Assembly: GCA_020626545.1 (NCBI GenBank)
Contig: JAHKZS010000211.1
Span: 1-13,310, forward strand
DNA: 13,310 bases
Origin: a bacterium
GTDB lineage: Bacteria > Bacillota > Clostridia > Oscillospirales > Acutalibacteraceae
Direction of reading: 5' to 3'
This document shows, one piece after another, positions 1 through 6,692 of this stretch. Both the position numbers and the translations under genes were made by a program. The first letter of the stretch is position 1. Each line of letters begins with the position of its first letter. The notes under the pieces were generated by a model. That model saw only the letters and a list, made by a program, of their open reading frames with translations, did not search any database and had not been told where the DNA came from.

Positions 1-523
1 CTTCGTCGGGGGTAGAGGAGTCGTCTGTTGAATATTTCCACTCGCCGTTAATCTGAACAGTACCGAAAGAAATTGTTAATACTCCGTCCTTGTTAAAGGT
101 GAAATATCTTGTAATTTCTTTCTGCTCTGTAGCTGTGGATTTAGTATCTACGGTAGTAGCGGTCTTTTCAGATAAAGCCCATGTTCCTTCAATGCTGTTG
201 TTAAAGAAGAAGTAATAAACTCCCGCTACGATTAAAGCTATTACAAGAATACAAGCCGCGATAATAAGCGGTTTCTGAATAACGCTTTTTTTCTTAGGCA
301 TTAAATCCGTAACTGCCGGAGCTGCCTCGCCATCGGGTTCGCTTACCTCGTCAACAACGCTTTCAACACTTTCTGTATTATCAGATATATTATCTGAAGC
401 GGCTTCTTCGTTAACTACCGGTTCTTCAGCTGTTTCGGTTTCTACAGCTTCGACCTCGGTATTCTCAGGCTCGGTTTTTTCAGCGTCAATTTCGCTGTTT
501 TCGAGCTTTTCAAAATCTTCCAT
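1..523 (-). CDS. Acidic-tailed single-pass membrane protein, C-terminus cut off by window edge
   Basis: I do not recognise a named family. The visible 174 residues start at an ATG preceded by a strong AAGGAGG site seven bases upstream. Residues 1-70 are extremely acidic (20 Glu and 6 Asp against 2 Lys). A short basic patch (KKKS, 77-80) precedes one hydrophobic segment at about 85-107, rich in Ile, Ala, Val and Phe. The Lys patch on the N-terminal side suggests the acidic tail is cytoplasmic and the rest extracellular. The outer part begins IEGTWALSEK and continues with FNKDGVLT and NGEWKYS. This alternating pattern resembles lipocalin-like GTW beta-barrel domains of clostridial membrane proteins, but that is inference from a fragment. 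It diverges from the phosphoglucomutase gene. The protein continues beyond base 1, so its total length is unknown. Confidence 0.85.
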   Translation of the reverse strand, partial: MEDFEKLENSEIDAEKTEPENTEVEAVETETAEEPVVNEEAASDNISDNTESVESVVDEVSEPDGEAAPAVTDLMPKKKSVIQKPLIIAACILVIALIVAGVYYFFFNNSIEGTWALSEKTATTVDTKSTATEQKEITRYFTFNKDGVLTISFGTVQINGEWKYSTDDSSTPDE

Positions 524-552
524 AATGATACCTCCTTTAAAATATCTTATTT

Positions 553-593
553 ATGATACTATATTTTATATTAAAAATCAAGATTTTTGTCTA
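553..593 (-). promoter_or_regulatory. Candidate promoter(s) for the acidic membrane protein gene
   Basis: Two sigma-A-like pairs overlap on the minus strand. One is TAGACA (588-593) with TATAAA (565-570). The other is TTGATT (576-581) with TATCAT (553-558). Both have a 17-base spacer and both lie just upstream of the AAGGAGG site at 531-537. The sequence is very AT-rich, so chance matches are possible. I would favour the first pair because five of six bases match the consensus in each box. Confidence 0.5.
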
Positions 594-648
594 AATTGTA
601 AAAATAACAATATTTTGTAAATTTATTTAAATTATATTAAAAAAGTAA

Positions 649-682
649 TTGAAAAAAATACTCAATTGTGATATATTATAAT
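649..682 (+). promoter_or_regulatory. Candidate promoter for the phosphoglucomutase gene
   Basis: TTGAAA at 649-654 is followed, after 17 bases, by TATATT at 672-677. A perfect TATAAT sits five bases further on at 677-682, but its spacing to this -35 box would be too long (22). Transcription would begin near 684-690, giving a leader of about 90 bases before the start codon at 780. Confidence 0.5.
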
Positions 683-715
683 CGATATTTTATGTACCTG
701 TATACGTTCTTATAT

Positions 716-759
716 GCCCGCGGCAAGAGCGGTAAGGTGCTTAATAATTATTTGCGGGC
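716..759 (+). other. GC-rich hairpin in the 5' leader of the phosphoglucomutase gene
   Basis: GCCCGC (716-721) can pair with GCGGGC (754-759) around a 32-base loop that may contain a small inner AGC/GCU stem. The structure ends one base before the GAAAGG ribosome binding element at 761-766, in an otherwise AT-rich leader. I could not match it to a riboswitch class. It might affect translation initiation or mRNA stability, or be incidental. Confidence 0.3.
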
Positions 760-779
760 GGAAAGGCTATGGCGATTTT

Positions 780-2498
780 ATGGATTTTATGGACAATTAT
801 AATTTATGGCTTGAAAAAGCTGTAGAGGACAAAGATTTAATCACAGAGCTAAAAAGTATTAAAGATGACGAAAAAGAGATTTACGAAAGATTTTACAGAA
901 GTCTTGAGTTCGGTACAGCGGGACTTCGCGGAGTAATCGGCGCCGGTACTAACAGAATGAATATCTACGTAGTGCGCCAGGCTACCCAGGGACTCGCTAA
1001 TTACGTTCTAAATAAGTACGGCAAGGGCGCTGTCGCTATTTCTCACGACAGCCGAATCAAAGCCGATCTGTTTATGAACGAAGCGGCTAAGGTTTTAGCG
1101 GCTAACGGTATTAAGGTTTATATTACATCCGAACTCCAGCCCACACCTGTGCTTTCTTATCTCGTTAGATATTTTAAATGTCAGGCTGGTATTATGGTTA
1201 CAGCCAGCCACAACCCCGCTAAGTATAACGGCTATAAAGCATACGGCGAGGACGGCTGTCAGATGACCGATGTAGCGGCTGACGCCGTATATGAAGAAAT
1301 CAGCAAGCTCGATATGTTCGAGGATGTTAAGACTATGGACTTAAACGAGGCTTTGGATAAGGGACTTGTTGAGTATGTAGGCGATGAAGTTTATACAAGT
1401 TATATTGAAGAAGTTAAGAAACAGCAGGTTAACCCCGGCGTATGCGAGGGTGCCGATATTAAGGTTGTTTATACACCTCTTAACGGCTGCGGTAATAAGC
1501 TTGTACGCCGTATTCTTAAGGAAATCGGAGTTAAGGACGTAACTATCGTTAAGGAGCAGGAGCTTCCCGATGGAAACTTTACTACCTGTCCTTATCCTAA
1601 CCCCGAGTACAAAGAGGCTTTACAGAAGGGCTTAGAGCTTTGCGAAGAAGTTAAACCCGACCTTCTTTTAGCTACCGACCCCGACTCCGACCGTGTTGGT
1701 ATCGCGGTTAAGGACCACGACGGAAGTTACCGCCTTATTACCGGTAACGAGGACGGTATTATGCTCACCGATTATATCCTCTCTAACCGCAAGGCTAACG
1801 GCACACTTCCCGAAAAACCTGTTGTTGTTAAAACTATCGTTACCTCAAAGCTCGTAGAAAAGCTTTGTGAAAAGTACGGCGCTGAGCTTAAAAACGTACT
1901 CACAGGCTTTAAGTATATCGGCGAGGTTATCTTAGGACTTGAAAAGAATAACGAAGAGGACAGATATATTTTCGGTTTCGAGGAGAGCTACGGCTATCTT
2001 TCCGGAACATATGTAAGAGATAAGGACGCTGTAGTAGCTTCTATGCTTATCTGCGAAATGGCGGCTGCGTATAAGAAACAGGGTAAAACCTTAGCTCAGG
2101 TTATCGACGGACTTTACGAGGAGTTCGGTTATTATATGAATAAGACCTTATCGTTCGAGTTCGACGGAGCCGAGGGTATGCAGAAGATGGCTGATATTAT
2201 GAGCAATCTCCGCGATAACGCTCCCGCTGAAATTTCCGATAAAAAGGTTGTAAAAACAGCCGACTATAAACTTAGCGTAGAGAAAGATATTCTCACCGGC
2301 GAAGAAAAAACTATCGACCTTCCTAAGTCTAATGTACTCCAGTACAATCTCGACGGGGAACATATGGTAATCGTTCGTCCCAGCGGTACCGAGCCGAAGA
2401 TTAAGATTTATCTTACAGCGGTAGGAACCGATAAAGCTAACGCTTCCGATATTATCGACGAACTCGCCTGCGCGGTTGAGAAAATCTTAGGTGTATAA
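780..2498 (+). CDS. pgcA: Alpha-phosphoglucomutase / phospho-sugar mutase
   Basis: A cytoplasmic enzyme of the alpha-D-phosphohexomutase family, expected to interconvert glucose-1-phosphate and glucose-6-phosphate and so supply UDP-glucose and glycogen or cell-wall glucan synthesis. With the start at 780 it has 572 residues, the usual size for the Firmicutes PgcA type. All four family signatures are visible: TASHNP at 141-146 with the phosphorylated Ser143; the magnesium loop DPDSDR with Asp300, Asp302 and Asp304; the sugar-specificity loop GFEESYG at 399-405; and the phosphate-binding RPSGTEPK at 533-540. The frame stays open back to an ATG at 714, but the 22 extra residues look non-coding and AAAGG at 762-766 best serves 780. 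A second ATG at 789 is also possible. It is monocistronic, ending at a terminator. Phosphomannomutase activity cannot be excluded; EESYG favours glucose. Confidence 0.95.
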   Translation: MDFMDNYNLWLEKAVEDKDLITELKSIKDDEKEIYERFYRSLEFGTAGLRGVIGAGTNRMNIYVVRQATQGLANYVLNKYGKGAVAISHDSRIKADLFMNEAAKVLAANGIKVYITSELQPTPVLSYLVRYFKCQAGIMVTASHNPAKYNGYKAYGEDGCQMTDVAADAVYEEISKLDMFEDVKTMDLNEALDKGLVEYVGDEVYTSYIEEVKKQQVNPGVCEGADIKVVYTPLNGCGNKLVRRILKEIGVKDVTIVKEQELPDGNFTTCPYPNPEYKEALQKGLELCEEVKPDLLLATDPDSDRVGIAVKDHDGSYRLITGNEDGIMLTDYILSNRKANGTLPEKPVVVKTIVTSKLVEKLCEKYGAELKNVLTGFKYIGEVILGLEKNNEEDRYIFGFEESYGYLSGTYVRDKDAVVASMLICEMAAAYKKQGKTLAQVIDGLYEEFGYYMNKTLSFEFDGAEGMQKMADIMSNLRDNAPAEISDKKVVKTADYKLSVEKDILTGEEKTIDLPKSNVLQYNLDGEHMVIVRPSGTEPKIKIYLTAVGTDKANASDIIDELACAVEKILGV

Positions 2499-2521
2499 TC
2501 GTGTATAAATAGAAAATAAAC

Positions 2522-2551
2522 AAAGAGGCAGTTTTAAACTGCCTCTTTTTT
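2522..2551. terminator. Bidirectional intrinsic terminator between convergent genes
   Basis: AGAGGCAG (2524-2531) pairs perfectly with CTGCCTCT (2539-2546) around TTTTAAA. The plus-strand side runs into TTTTT and ends the phosphoglucomutase transcript. On the minus strand the hairpin is followed by TTTG-TTTATTTT, which ends the secreted-protein transcript. The stop codon of the minus-strand gene (2550-2552) lies at the foot of the hairpin. Confidence 0.9.
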
Positions 2552-3824
2552 ATCTGTAAATTCTGCTCAGTAATACCAAGTCGGCGTTACTGATTTTCTT
2601 ATCGCGGTTGATATTCGCCGCCATTTTAAAAACGCCTTTTAGCTTTTGTTGACCTAGTAAATGCTTAAACAATAAGCCTTCGTCCCTCGAGTTTACGTTG
2701 CCTTCGCCTGTAACATCGCCCCATACTATGAACGTATAATCCGCCTTAGCGTTGCCCTTCGTAAAACTTACTTTAGTGTTTGTATAAAGCTTTCCGCTTC
2801 TTCTGTTCTTAAAGCTTATTTCGTAACCCTCGTATTTTATCCTGCTTTTAAAATCCGCGATCGTGGTTCCTTGTTTTACGTAAATATACTTTTTGTTATG
2901 TTTGAAACTATTCAGATTTATTCCTTTCGAGGTGTTTTTATTCTCCGTTTTATCGAAAAAGTCCGATTGAGATAATAGTTTATATCCGAGCGACTTATCT
3001 ATAACGACCGCTTTGGAACCGTAGGAACTTACCGCGTAAACCGAACCGTTGTAAGACCGTGTGCCTGCTAACGAGCCGTTTTTGTTATATATATAAAATT
3101 CCCCGTTACTATAATATACGATATAGTTTCCGGCTTCACAGGCTTTATACGCTCCGCTTTTGTTTGTGGAGATAATCTTTTTAACCGTATCTGTAACCTC
3201 GTATATATTGCCGTTATAGTCGCCGATGTATTTATCCGATACCTTGTAGAAATAGGAAGTCTCAAAACCGCTCGCCATAAGCGATTGGGAAGATGAGGTT
3301 ACCCTGTAAACGCTCTTACCCGAAAACGCTAGAGAGTAGCTGTTAAAAGGTATAATCCTGTTGACTTTTTCGCTGAAAGTCTTTATCTTTTTACCGGAGC
3401 TGTTAAAAACCTGAATCTTGTTATTTGAGTTCATTACAAAGATATTACCGTTCTTATCTACCGAAATAAACGTCGGATTTTTTACCGCCGCTTTCTTTAA
3501 CGTTAAGGAAGCGGACTTGCCGTTCTTCGACTTATATAATATAGGATTATTATCGTAAGTGCCGCCTGTCGTAAGTGTGTATACTGTGTCTTTATACACG
3601 CAGCACGCCGTTATATTACCGCTGAAGTTATAAGTATAGCCGTTTGTATCAGGAAGAAGTTCATAAGCCTTAAGCGTATTTGAGGAGTGCTTTAATACAA
3701 AAAGATACTTTCCGTCGTTAAAAATAACGCCGCCCTCAGAATCCGCATGTACCGAAAATACCGTCGAAATAAGAACGGTTATAAAAATAAGCGTTACGGC
3801 AATATAAGCTTTAAATATCCTCAT
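2550..3824 (-). CDS. Secreted propeller-like protein with C-terminal dockerin-like repeats
   Basis: Not a gene I can name. The 424 residues begin with a signal peptide: a basic MRIFK start, a hydrophobic core at about 8-24, and likely cleavage after VHA27. Residues 30-290 hold repeated short beta-strand units such as NGNIFV, NKIQVF, NGNIYEV and NGEFYIY, suggesting an NHL- or WD-like beta-propeller. Residues 313-367 form a small beta module of the type that often precedes dockerins in ruminococcal proteins. The tail has two EF-hand-like halves: repeat 1 from Asp370 (DVTGEGNVNSRD) and repeat 2 from Asn404 (NINRDKKISNAD). Several calcium ligands are changed (Thr372, Glu374), so it is degenerate. 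It may attach to a cohesin scaffold or act as a self-standing cell-surface module. No catalytic motif was seen. Start supported by AAGGG nine bases upstream. Confidence 0.8.
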   Translation of the reverse strand: MRIFKAYIAVTLIFITVLISTVFSVHADSEGGVIFNDGKYLFVLKHSSNTLKAYELLPDTNGYTYNFSGNITACCVYKDTVYTLTTGGTYDNNPILYKSKNGKSASLTLKKAAVKNPTFISVDKNGNIFVMNSNNKIQVFNSSGKKIKTFSEKVNRIIPFNSYSLAFSGKSVYRVTSSSQSLMASGFETSYFYKVSDKYIGDYNGNIYEVTDTVKKIISTNKSGAYKACEAGNYIVYYSNGEFYIYNKNGSLAGTRSYNGSVYAVSSYGSKAVVIDKSLGYKLLSQSDFFDKTENKNTSKGINLNSFKHNKKYIYVKQGTTIADFKSRIKYEGYEISFKNRRSGKLYTNTKVSFTKGNAKADYTFIVWGDVTGEGNVNSRDEGLLFKHLLGQQKLKGVFKMAANINRDKKISNADLVLLSRIYR

Positions 3825-3845
3825 CTAATCTAACCCTTAAATATG

Positions 3846-3874
3846 TAAAAGAAAAGCCGCGATAAACGCGGCTT
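3846..3874 (-). terminator. Intrinsic terminator after yebC
   Basis: On the minus strand AAGCCGCG (from 3874) pairs with CGCGGCTT (ending 3854) around a five-base loop and is followed by the U-rich run TTCTTTTA. The hairpin begins six bases after the yebC stop codon and ends 21 bases before the start of the next minus-strand gene. Confidence 0.85.
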
Positions 3875-3880
3875 AGTTCG

Positions 3881-4615
3881 TTAATCCATTTCCCAGTTAT
3901 GCCATACGTTTTGGATATCGTCGTTATCCTCGAACATATCGAGCATTTTCTGCATATTTACTTTCGACTCCTCGTCGTCCAGCTTAGTGTAGTTGTTGGG
4001 AACCATCTCAACCTCAGCCGAAGCGAAGTTGTAGCCTAAGTTAGAAAGGTCATCTCTTACCGCTCCGAAGTCCGAAGGCTCTGTATAGATTGTAAATATA
4101 TCCTCGTCAGCCTCAAAGTCCGAAGCGCCCGCCTCTAAAGCGTCCTCCATAACCTTATCCTCGTCGGCCTCGAGTTCCTCTCTCTCGATAACTAAAACGC
4201 CCTTTTTCTCAAACATAAAGGTAACGCATCCCTGTGTACCCATATTTCCGCCGAATTTATCGAAGTAATGTCTAACTTCTCCCGCGGTTCTGTTTCTGTT
4301 ATCGGTAAGCGCCTCTACGATTACGGCGATACCGTTCGGGCCGTATCCCTCGTATGTAACCGATTCGTAGTTAGCGGAGTCGCTGTCGCCGGCGGCTTTC
4401 TTAATAATACGGTCTATGTTATCGTTAGGCACGTTGTTAGCCTTAGCTTTAGCTATAACGTCGCGGAGTTTAGCGTTAAGGCTCGGGTCGGCGCTTCCGC
4501 CTTCCTTAACAGCTACGATAAGCTCACGACCGATTTTAGTAAATATCTTAGCTCTCGCCGCGTCATTCTTTCCTTTTTTCTGTTTAATAGTACTCCATTT
4601 ATTATGTCCTGACAT
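3881..4615 (-). CDS. yebC: YebC/PmpR/TACO1-family protein
   Basis: A full-length 244-residue member of the YebC family. Signatures are visible in order: GHNKWS at 3-8 in the basic N-terminal domain, YEGYGPNG at 88-95, TDNRNRTA at 104-111, and HNWE at 239-242. The family was long annotated as transcriptional regulators (PmpR). The mitochondrial relative TACO1 and recent bacterial work instead support a ribosome-associated role in relieving stalling at proline-rich sequences. Which role applies here is not decided by sequence, so 'probable transcriptional regulatory protein' should be treated with caution. The start is clear: AAAGGA lies eight bases upstream. It has its own promoter at 4649-4677 and its own terminator, so it is probably transcribed alone. 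It diverges from the yicC operon. Confidence 0.95.
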   Translation of the reverse strand: MSGHNKWSTIKQKKGKNDAARAKIFTKIGRELIVAVKEGGSADPSLNAKLRDVIAKAKANNVPNDNIDRIIKKAAGDSDSANYESVTYEGYGPNGIAVIVEALTDNRNRTAGEVRHYFDKFGGNMGTQGCVTFMFEKKGVLVIEREELEADEDKVMEDALEAGASDFEADEDIFTIYTEPSDFGAVRDDLSNLGYNFASAEVEMVPNNYTKLDDEESKVNMQKMLDMFEDNDDIQNVWHNWEMD

Positions 4616-4648
4616 AAAATCATTCCTTTACCTATAAAATCACATACT

Positions 4649-4677
4649 ATTATAAACGATAATACCGTGAAAATCAA
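4649..4677 (-). promoter_or_regulatory. Promoter of yebC
   Basis: TTGATT (minus strand, 4672-4677) and a perfect TATAAT (4649-4654) are separated by exactly 17 bases. The -10 box is about 35 bases upstream of the yebC start codon, leaving a short leader that carries the AAAGGA ribosome binding site. Confidence 0.75.
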
Positions 4678-4701
4678 GTTTTAAAATATCACGCCTAAAA
4701 G

Positions 4702-4732
4702 GTTACAAAATAGTTACAAAAACATTGTTTTT
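4702..4732 (+). repeat. Operator-like repeats overlapping the yicC promoter
   Basis: Two direct copies of GTTACAAAA start at 4702 and 4713, 11 bases apart, about one helical turn. Directly after them is an inverted repeat, AAAAACA (4718-4724), T, TGTTTTT (4726-4732), which covers the -35 box. They could be a regulator site or an A-tract UP element. The low complexity of the sequence means chance is a real alternative. Confidence 0.4.
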
Positions 4733-4753
4733 TTATACGTTTAGTGTTAGAAT
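4725..4753 (+). promoter_or_regulatory. Promoter of the yicC-remA-gmk-rpoZ-priA operon
   Basis: TTGTTT (4725-4730) is followed after 17 bases by TAGAAT (4748-4753). The -10 box carries the extended TG motif (TGT then TAGAAT, TG at 4745-4746). Transcription would begin near 4760, about 27 bases before the yicC start. No other comparably good promoter or terminator was seen in the gaps between genes downstream, so this probably drives the whole run of genes. Confidence 0.75.
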
Positions 4754-4786
4754 ATAGACTGTAAAAATGTGAGAAAGGATGTTGTT

Positions 4787-5665
4787 ATGATTCATTCTAT
4801 GACAGGCTTCGGAAGATTCGAAGGTCAGATTAACGGCAGAAGTATCACCCTCGAGATAAAAAGCGTTAACCACCGCTATTTTGAGTTCTCCTGCCGTCTT
4901 ACCAGAGGCTACAGCTTTCTGGAAGAAAAACTGAAATCATATATATCTTCTAAAGTATCGAGAGGTAAGGTTGATATGTTCGTATCTATTACCGAACCCG
5001 AGGATACTCCCGCCGAGGTTCAGATTAACCATAATCTCGCTTCGGGATATATAAACGCTTTAAAGGAACTCGGCGATACTTATAATATCCTCAATACCGT
5101 CACTACCGTTGATGTAGCGCGTTACCCCGATGTACTCACCGTTAATAAGGCGAGCGAGGATGAGGATGTAGTATGGAACGACGTTAAAGAAGCTGTCGAC
5201 AGCGCGCTTGAGGATTTCTTAGCTATGCGTAAGAGCGAGGGCGAACGCCTTAAGGCCGATGTACTCGGCAGAGCCGAAACTATTATGGATATCGTATCTA
5301 AAATAGAAAAGCGTTCTCCTGAGACAGTTAAGGAATACCAGTCGCGTCTAAAGGATAAAATCGAGGAGATTCTGCAAAATAAGGATTATGACGAGCAGAG
5401 GGTTATTACCGAGGTCGCGATTTACGCCGACAAGGTTGCCGTAGACGAGGAAACCGTCCGTTTAAGAAGCCACTTCGAACAGCTTAACACCTACTTAAAC
5501 GAGGATAAGCCCGTCGGAAGAAGTATAGATTTTCTTATTCAGGAAATGAACCGAGAGGCTAATACAATCGGATCCAAGGTCAAGGACGCCGAGCTTGCTC
5601 AGCAGGTAGTCAAGATTAAAAACGAAATCGAAAAAATCAGAGAACAGATTCAAAACATCGAGTAA
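4787..5665 (+). CDS. yicC: YicC/YloC-family endoribonuclease
   Basis: A 292-residue YicC family protein (YloC in Bacillus). E. coli YicC has been described as an endoribonuclease acting in small-RNA turnover; the exact substrate here is unknown. The N-terminus carries the family hallmark MTGFGR at residues 5-10 and the SVNHRYFE segment at about 27-34. The C-terminal DUF1732 part is acidic and helical, with the conserved [17 protein letters not shown] block near 252-268, and the last 25 residues look like a coiled coil. The start at 4787 fits both the family N-terminus and the AAAGGA site at 4774-4779. An in-frame GTG at 4769 lies upstream of that site and is rejected. It is the first gene of the operon; remA follows after 10 bases, the usual Firmicutes arrangement. 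Confidence 0.93.
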   Translation: MIHSMTGFGRFEGQINGRSITLEIKSVNHRYFEFSCRLTRGYSFLEEKLKSYISSKVSRGKVDMFVSITEPEDTPAEVQINHNLASGYINALKELGDTYNILNTVTTVDVARYPDVLTVNKASEDEDVVWNDVKEAVDSALEDFLAMRKSEGERLKADVLGRAETIMDIVSKIEKRSPETVKEYQSRLKDKIEEILQNKDYDEQRVITEVAIYADKVAVDEETVRLRSHFEQLNTYLNEDKPVGRSIDFLIQEMNREANTIGSKVKDAELAQQVVKIKNEIEKIREQIQNIE

Positions 5666-5675
5666 CGGGGGAAGT

Positions 5676-5912
5676 ATGAAGCTAATTAATATTGGTTACG
5701 GAAATATGGTTTCCGCGTCGAAGATAGTCGCGGTGGTTTCGCCCGACTCAGCTCCCGTAAAAAGAATTGTTCAGGAAGCTAAAGCTAAGGGAATCGCCGT
5801 AGACGCTACGTGCGGAAGAAAGTGTAAGGCGGTAATCGTTACCGACAGCGACCATGTTGTACTGTCGGCTCTATCTCCCGAAGCTATCGGCAACAGAAGC
5901 GAGGATGACTAA
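5676..5912 (+). CDS. remA: RemA-family DNA-binding regulator (DUF370)
   Basis: A small protein of 78 residues belonging to the RemA (DUF370) family. In Bacillus RemA is a ring-forming DNA-binding protein that activates biofilm-matrix and osmoprotection genes. The conserved core is present: [11 protein letters not shown] (4-14), [10 protein letters not shown] (21-30), DATCGRK (43-49) and [10 protein letters not shown] (56-65). From memory of the Bacillus-group protein, the key DNA-contacting arginines would fall at Lys16, Arg48 and Lys49, so the basic character is kept. Cys46 and Cys50 form a CxxxC pair that I do not recall as typical. The initiation region is GGGGGAAG just before the ATG, not a textbook site. 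It lies between yicC and gmk, its standard place. Its target genes cannot be told from this window. Confidence 0.93.
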   Translation: MKLINIGYGNMVSASKIVAVVSPDSAPVKRIVQEAKAKGIAVDATCGRKCKAVIVTDSDHVVLSALSPEAIGNRSEDD

Positions 5913-6476
5913 ATGGAAAAAGGAAAACTGGTTGTATATACAGGTTGCTCCGGTGTAGGTAAGGGAACTATAATGAAGGAGCTTCTTCGCAAAAACGATA
6001 ATATCAAGCTCTCCGTTTCCTGTACTACCAGAGCCCCGAGGGATGAGGATACCGAAGGCGTTACCTATTATTTCGTAACGACCGACCGATTCAAAGAACT
6101 CATAAACGAGGACGGATTTTTAGAGTACGCTACTTTCTGCGATAACTACTACGGCACTCCCGAAAAGCCTGTCGATGAACTTTTAGCTAAGGGATACGAC
6201 GTATTTCTTGAGATTGAGGTCGACGGCGGAATGCAGGTAATGAAGAAACGTCCCGACTGTATAAGTATATTTATAACTCCGCCGTCTATGGAGGAGCTCG
6301 AGAACCGTTTACGCGGCAGGGGTTCCGAGGACGAGGAAACTATAAAGAAACGTATGGCTCGCGCTAAGGAAGAAATGGAATTTAAAAAGCATTATAAGTA
6401 TTCCGTTTTAAACGATAATGTTGAGCGCGCGGCAGACGAAGTATTATCTATTCTAAATAAAGAAAAAACTAACTAA
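5913..6476 (+). CDS. gmk: Guanylate kinase
   Basis: Guanylate kinase phosphorylates GMP to GDP with ATP, the step that feeds GTP, dGTP and (p)ppGpp pools in the cytoplasm. At 187 residues it is slightly short for the family (about 200). The P-loop is GCSGVGKG at 11-18, where the usual proline of GPSGVGKG is replaced by Cys12. The GMP-binding region SCTTRAPRDEDTEGVTYYF at 36-54 and YGTP near 80 are intact. The lid and C-terminal part (EIEVDGGMQV, RLRGRG, KKRMARA) follow the family pattern. Its ATG touches the remA stop codon without a gap, and its GAGG ribosome binding site lies inside the last remA codons, so the two are likely translationally coupled. rpoZ follows after 12 bases. Confidence 0.96.
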   Translation: MEKGKLVVYTGCSGVGKGTIMKELLRKNDNIKLSVSCTTRAPRDEDTEGVTYYFVTTDRFKELINEDGFLEYATFCDNYYGTPEKPVDELLAKGYDVFLEIEVDGGMQVMKKRPDCISIFITPPSMEELENRLRGRGSEDEETIKKRMARAKEEMEFKKHYKYSVLNDNVERAADEVLSILNKEKTN

Positions 6477-6488
6477 GGAGTAAATACA

Positions 6489-6692
6489 ATGAAAAAAGTA
6501 AATGTTGACGAATTATTCGAAGGTAAGGCAAGCCGTTACGCGCTCGTTATCGGCGTAGCTAAGAGAGCCCGCCAGATTACCAAGGATTTTGAGGATCAGG
6601 AAGTTATCACCGACGAAAAGTCCGTGCTTCTCGCGATCGACGAGATTAAAGACCACAAGGTAAATATTCTCCAGCCCGAAGACGATGACTGA
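6489..6692 (+). CDS. rpoZ: DNA-directed RNA polymerase omega subunit
   Basis: The omega subunit, 67 residues, within the short range seen in Firmicutes. It binds the beta-prime subunit and helps RNA polymerase assembly; in many bacteria it also takes part in the (p)ppGpp response. The diagnostic segment is SRYALVIGVAKRARQI at about 15-30, followed by the EKSVLLAIDEI helix at about 43-53 and an acidic tail. AAGGAG lies eight bases before the ATG and spans the end of gmk. The last eight bases overlap the start of priA. In Bacillus the gene after rpoZ is coaBC; here it is priA. Confidence 0.95.
   Translation: MKKVNVDELFEGKASRYALVIGVAKRARQITKDFEDQEVITDEKSVLLAIDEIKDHKVNILQPEDDD

Noticed and set aside
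754..778. Faint similarity of GGCGGAAAGGCTATGG to the GCAAAGCC core of c-di-GMP (GEMM) riboswitches
   Set aside because: The core is not matched, the second helix and tetraloop receptor are missing, and the coding region begins immediately afterwards.
714..779. In-frame upstream ATG at 714 that would lengthen the phosphoglucomutase by 22 residues
   Set aside because: The extra residues do not resemble the family N-terminus, include the leader hairpin, and have no ribosome binding site. The start at 780 gives the normal N-terminus and uses AAAGG at 762-766.
769..825. Short out-of-frame frame from ATG 769 (18 codons) as a possible leader peptide
   Set aside because: The purine-rich element ends only two bases before this ATG, too close for initiation, and the peptide shows no attenuation-type codon run.
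4268..4637. Plus-strand open frames opposite yebC
   Set aside because: They are low-quality shadows of a strongly conserved gene, and the DNA at their starts has no ribosome binding site.
4769..4786. GTG start at 4769 for yicC
   Set aside because: It lies upstream of the AAAGGA site, and the resulting six extra residues are not part of the YicC family. The ATG at 4787 is well placed.
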